DNA from: Candidatus Falkowbacteria bacterium CG10_big_fil_rev_8_21_14_0_10_43_11
GTDB lineage: Bacteria; Patescibacteriota; Patescibacteriia; Patescibacteriales; XYC2-FULL-47-12
NCBI GenBank assembly: GCA_002778635.1
Contig: PFAS01000033.1
Location: forward strand, 4,138-11,590
DNA: 7,453 nucleotides
Direction: 5' to 3'
The notes beneath the pieces are model-generated. The model ran no database searches. It was not told where the DNA came from and was given only the letters and a program-made list of their open reading frames with translations. Below are positions 5,726-7,453 of this stretch, one piece after another (the stretch's first letter is position 1; each line of letters opens with the position of its first letter). Both the position numbers and the translations under genes were made by a program.

Positions 5726-5747
5726 GTCAATAGTATGGTGGTATACT
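5720..5747 (+). promoter_or_regulatory. Extended -10 promoter of the nrdR-nrdD operon
   Basis: TTGACT (5720-5725, 5 of 6) and TATACT (5742-5747, 5 of 6) lie 16 bp apart, with a TGG (5739-5741) giving the TGn extended -10. This is the best promoter in the window. Transcription should start near 5754 and yield a leader of about 120 bases containing the AAAGTC-type hairpin. TTGACTGTCAA at 5720-5730 is itself a small palindrome over the -35. Confidence 0.75.
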
Positions 5748-5758
5748 ATATATAGTAT
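5743..5758. promoter_or_regulatory. NrdR-box-like operator 2
   Basis: ATACTATATATAGTAT is a perfect 16-bp palindrome (18 bp when extended to 5742-5759). It matches the NrdR-box consensus at 14 of 16 positions; only the second C and its symmetric G differ, to T and A. It overlaps the -10 hexamer. Its start is 33 bp from that of box 1, close to three helical turns and near the usual 31-32 bp spacing of paired NrdR boxes. Confidence 0.75.
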
Positions 5759-5760
5759 AT

Positions 5761-5868
5761 AAGTCGAAAGTCCGTAAAGTCCATAAAGTCAAAAGCAGAA
5801 CAATAATTTCGGGCAAAAAAATGTTAATTTATGACTTTATAGACTTTTGACTTTATAGACTTTAAGAC
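5761..5868. repeat. AAAGTC-type inverted repeat (hairpin), copy B, in the nrdR leader
   Basis: Left-arm units (AAGTC, AAAGTCC, TAAAGTCC, ATAAAGTC) at 5761-5791 are complementary to 5832-5868. The innermost stem pairs 5776-5791 with 5832-5847 (9 bp, one C/A mismatch, 6 bp), essentially the stem of copy A with the mismatch in the same place. The loop is 40 bases here instead of 4. An 18-mer beginning GACTTTATAGAC is identical between 820-837 and 5849-5866. The element ends 6 bases before the nrdR ATG and lies downstream of the predicted transcription start, so it would be in the mRNA leader. Confidence 0.8.
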
Positions 5869-5874
5869 TAATTT

Positions 5875-6363
5875 ATGCGTTGTCCGGCCTGTAACGTAAG
5901 CGATACCAAAGTTTTAGACTCTCGGGTAGCGAGCGACGGCTTTTCCATCCGCCGCCGGCGGGAGTGCCTAAAATGCGGCTTTCGTTTTTCTACTTATGAG
6001 GAGGTGGAAATACTTGATTTAACCATTGTGAAACGCGACGGGCGCAAAGAATCTTACAGCCGCGACAAATTAGTGAGTGGGCTGAAAAAAGCTTTGGAAA
6101 AGAGGTCGATTACCGACGAAGATTTTAAAAAATTAGTCAGCCGCGTTGAGCGGGACTTGCAATTATTGCGCAAAAGCGAAATAACCAGCCAGCAAGTGGG
6201 GCAGGCGGTGATGAAAGAACTGCGCAAAACCGACCAAGTGGCTTACATCCGCTACGCTTCCGTTTACGAATCTTTTAAAGACGCCCAGACTTTTCACCGG
6301 GAATTGAATAAATTATTACGGGAGAATAGGGCAAAAATAATAAAGGTTAAAAAAAGAAATTAG
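5875..6363 (+). CDS. nrdR: Transcriptional repressor NrdR
   Basis: A 162-residue regulator that represses ribonucleotide reductase genes when bound to ATP/dATP. The N-terminal zinc ribbon has CPAC at residues 3-6 and CLKC at 31-34, with the family's basic stretch SIRRRREC (24-31) between the knuckles for DNA binding. An ATP-cone follows at about 49-139, starting IVKRDGRKESYSRDKL and ending around YIRYASVYESFKD, as is typical. Length and start match the family (MRCPxC at the very N-terminus). The last 20 residues are Lys/Arg-rich. It is 37 bp upstream of nrdD with no terminator between, so the two should be one operon. Two NrdR-box-like sites sit on the operon's promoter, which implies autoregulation. 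No Shine-Dalgarno is visible; the leader carries a long hairpin. The stop is TAG. Confidence 0.96.
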   Translation: MRCPACNVSDTKVLDSRVASDGFSIRRRRECLKCGFRFSTYEEVEILDLTIVKRDGRKESYSRDKLVSGLKKALEKRSITDEDFKKLVSRVERDLQLLRKSEITSQQVGQAVMKELRKTDQVAYIRYASVYESFKDAQTFHRELNKLLRENRAKIIKVKKRN

Positions 6364-6400
6364 ATTTTTTAGGGTAATTTAATTATTTAACTTTCTCCCC

Positions 6401-7453
6401 ATGCAAGTTAAATCTCAAATCTCTCAAATCTTAAAACGCTCCGGCGAAATCGCGCCTTTTGACAAAGATAAGATTCTTAAGGCGATTGCTAAAGCCGCTC
6501 AAGCGGTTGAGGAATATGACGAAAGTTTAGCCAATAAAATGGCGGATGAGGCGGTGGAATTGGTAAATAAAAAATTTCACGAGCGCTCCATCCCGGCGGT
6601 GGAAGAAATCCAGGATACCGTGGAAGAGGTGTTAATTCGCAGCCGGCAGATTAAAACCGCCAAAGCTTATATTTTGTACCGCGACCAGCACGCCCGCCTG
6701 CGCGAAATAAATGAAATGGTGAATTCCAGTGAACTGATGGAAAATTATATTAAACAGGTTGACTGGCGGGTAAAGGAAAATTCCAACATGAGTTATTCCT
6801 TGCAAGGGCTGAATAACCATATCGCCTCCAACATTTCTTCCCGCTATTGGCTGAATAAAGTTTACAGCGCGCCCATTCGGGAAGCTTACAAAAACGGCGA
6901 CATGCATATCCACGACCTGCAACTCTTATCCGCTTATTGCGCCGGCTGGGAATTAAAGGATTTGTTAATCTCCGGTTTTGGCGGCGTATCGGGCAAAGTT
7001 GAATCCCGCCCGCCGAAACATTTCCGCACGGCTTTGGGCCAAATCGTTAATTTTTTTTACACTCTACAGGGAGAAGTGGCCGGCGCCGAAGCTTTTGCCA
7101 ATTTTGACACCTATCTCGCGCCTTTCATCCGCTACGATAATTTGAATTATCAGGAAGTAAAACAGGGGTTGCAAGAATTTTTATTTAATATGAACGTGCC
7201 GACGCGGGTCGGTTTCCAAACCCCATTTACCAATTTAACATTGGATTTGTCGCCCTCGGAAACTATCGGCAACGAATCGGTAATTATCGGCGGAAAAGTA
7301 ATGCCGGAAAAATACAAAGATTTTCAAGCGGAAATGGACATGATTAACATCGCGTTCGCGGAAGTGATGATGGAAGGCGACGCCAAAGGACGGGTATTCA
7401 CTTTTCCCATCCCAACTTACAACATTACGCGCGATTTTAATTGGGAATCGCCG
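6401..7453 (+). CDS. nrdD: Anaerobic ribonucleoside-triphosphate reductase NrdD (partial, 3' end outside window)
   Basis: The reading frame is open from ATG 6401 to the last base, giving 351 residues, about half of a typical class III reductase. This glycyl-radical enzyme makes dNTPs from NTPs without oxygen. An N-terminal ATP-cone occupies about residues 10-100 (LKRSGEIAPFDKDKILKAI and the following helices), the allosteric activity site. The catalytic barrel begins with SYSLQGLNNHIAS (131-143) and continues through GDMHIHDL (166-173), YCAGW (179-183, with C180 a likely active-site cysteine), NVPTRVGFQTPFTNLTLD (265-282) and FTFPIPTYNIT (333-343). The C-terminal zinc cysteines and glycyl-radical motif lie beyond the window, as would any nrdG activase. 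It is probably co-transcribed with nrdR and repressed by it. It points to an anaerobic, fermentative life. The start is preceded by TTTCTCCCC, with no Shine-Dalgarno. Confidence 0.95.
   Translation, partial: MQVKSQISQILKRSGEIAPFDKDKILKAIAKAAQAVEEYDESLANKMADEAVELVNKKFHERSIPAVEEIQDTVEEVLIRSRQIKTAKAYILYRDQHARLREINEMVNSSELMENYIKQVDWRVKENSNMSYSLQGLNNHIASNISSRYWLNKVYSAPIREAYKNGDMHIHDLQLLSAYCAGWELKDLLISGFGGVSGKVESRPPKHFRTALGQIVNFFYTLQGEVAGAEAFANFDTYLAPFIRYDNLNYQEVKQGLQEFLFNMNVPTRVGFQTPFTNLTLDLSPSETIGNESVIIGGKVMPEKYKDFQAEMDMINIAFAEVMMEGDAKGRVFTFPIPTYNITRDFNWESP

Overview
The window looks like part of a genome from the Candidate Phyla Radiation (Patescibacteria, roughly the Falkowbacteria/Magasanikbacteria/Parcubacteria neighbourhood). 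This is an inference from gene content and style, because no rRNA is present. The reasons are single-pass membrane proteins carrying thrombospondin type 3 (TSP3) calcium-binding repeats, a stripped-down division locus (ftsA, ftsZ, no ftsQ or mur genes), a class III (anaerobic) ribonucleotide reductase, no clear Shine-Dalgarno sequence at any start, and short repeat clusters in most intergenic gaps. TAA, TAG and TGA are all used as stops, so the TGA=Gly code of Gracilibacteria/Absconditabacteria is excluded. All genes are on the + strand.

Layout. (1) 21-2210: two related, probably surface-exposed TSP3 proteins, separated by a hairpin built from AAAGTC-type repeats. (2) 2221-3963: ybeY (rRNA maturation endonuclease) and then ftsA. 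A good sigma70-type promoter lies in the last codons of ybeY, and the ftsA leader is almost entirely a perfect 21-bp inverted repeat made of 8-mers. (3) 3964-4300: a repeat-dense, C-rich then G-rich gap with several hairpins and a 50-bp-spaced direct repeat, followed by a likely ftsZ promoter. (4) 4301-5479: ftsZ, followed by a rho-independent terminator at about 5591-5630. (5) 5627-5683: three DnaA-box-like 9-mers flanking a pure A/T stretch. (6) 5710-5760: a strong extended -10 promoter overlaid by two NrdR-box-like palindromes. (7) 5761-7453: a second AAAGTC-type hairpin in the leader, then nrdR and the first 351 codons of nrdD, which runs off the window.

How it fits together. FtsA anchors the FtsZ ring to the membrane. 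NrdR senses nucleotides through its ATP-cone and most likely represses its own operon, including the anaerobic reductase NrdD, through the two boxes on the promoter. The DnaA-like boxes just upstream could link dNTP supply to replication initiation, or could mark an origin-like site. The most interesting material is in the non-coding DNA: hairpins from two different short-repeat families fill the leaders or gaps directly before three unrelated start codons.
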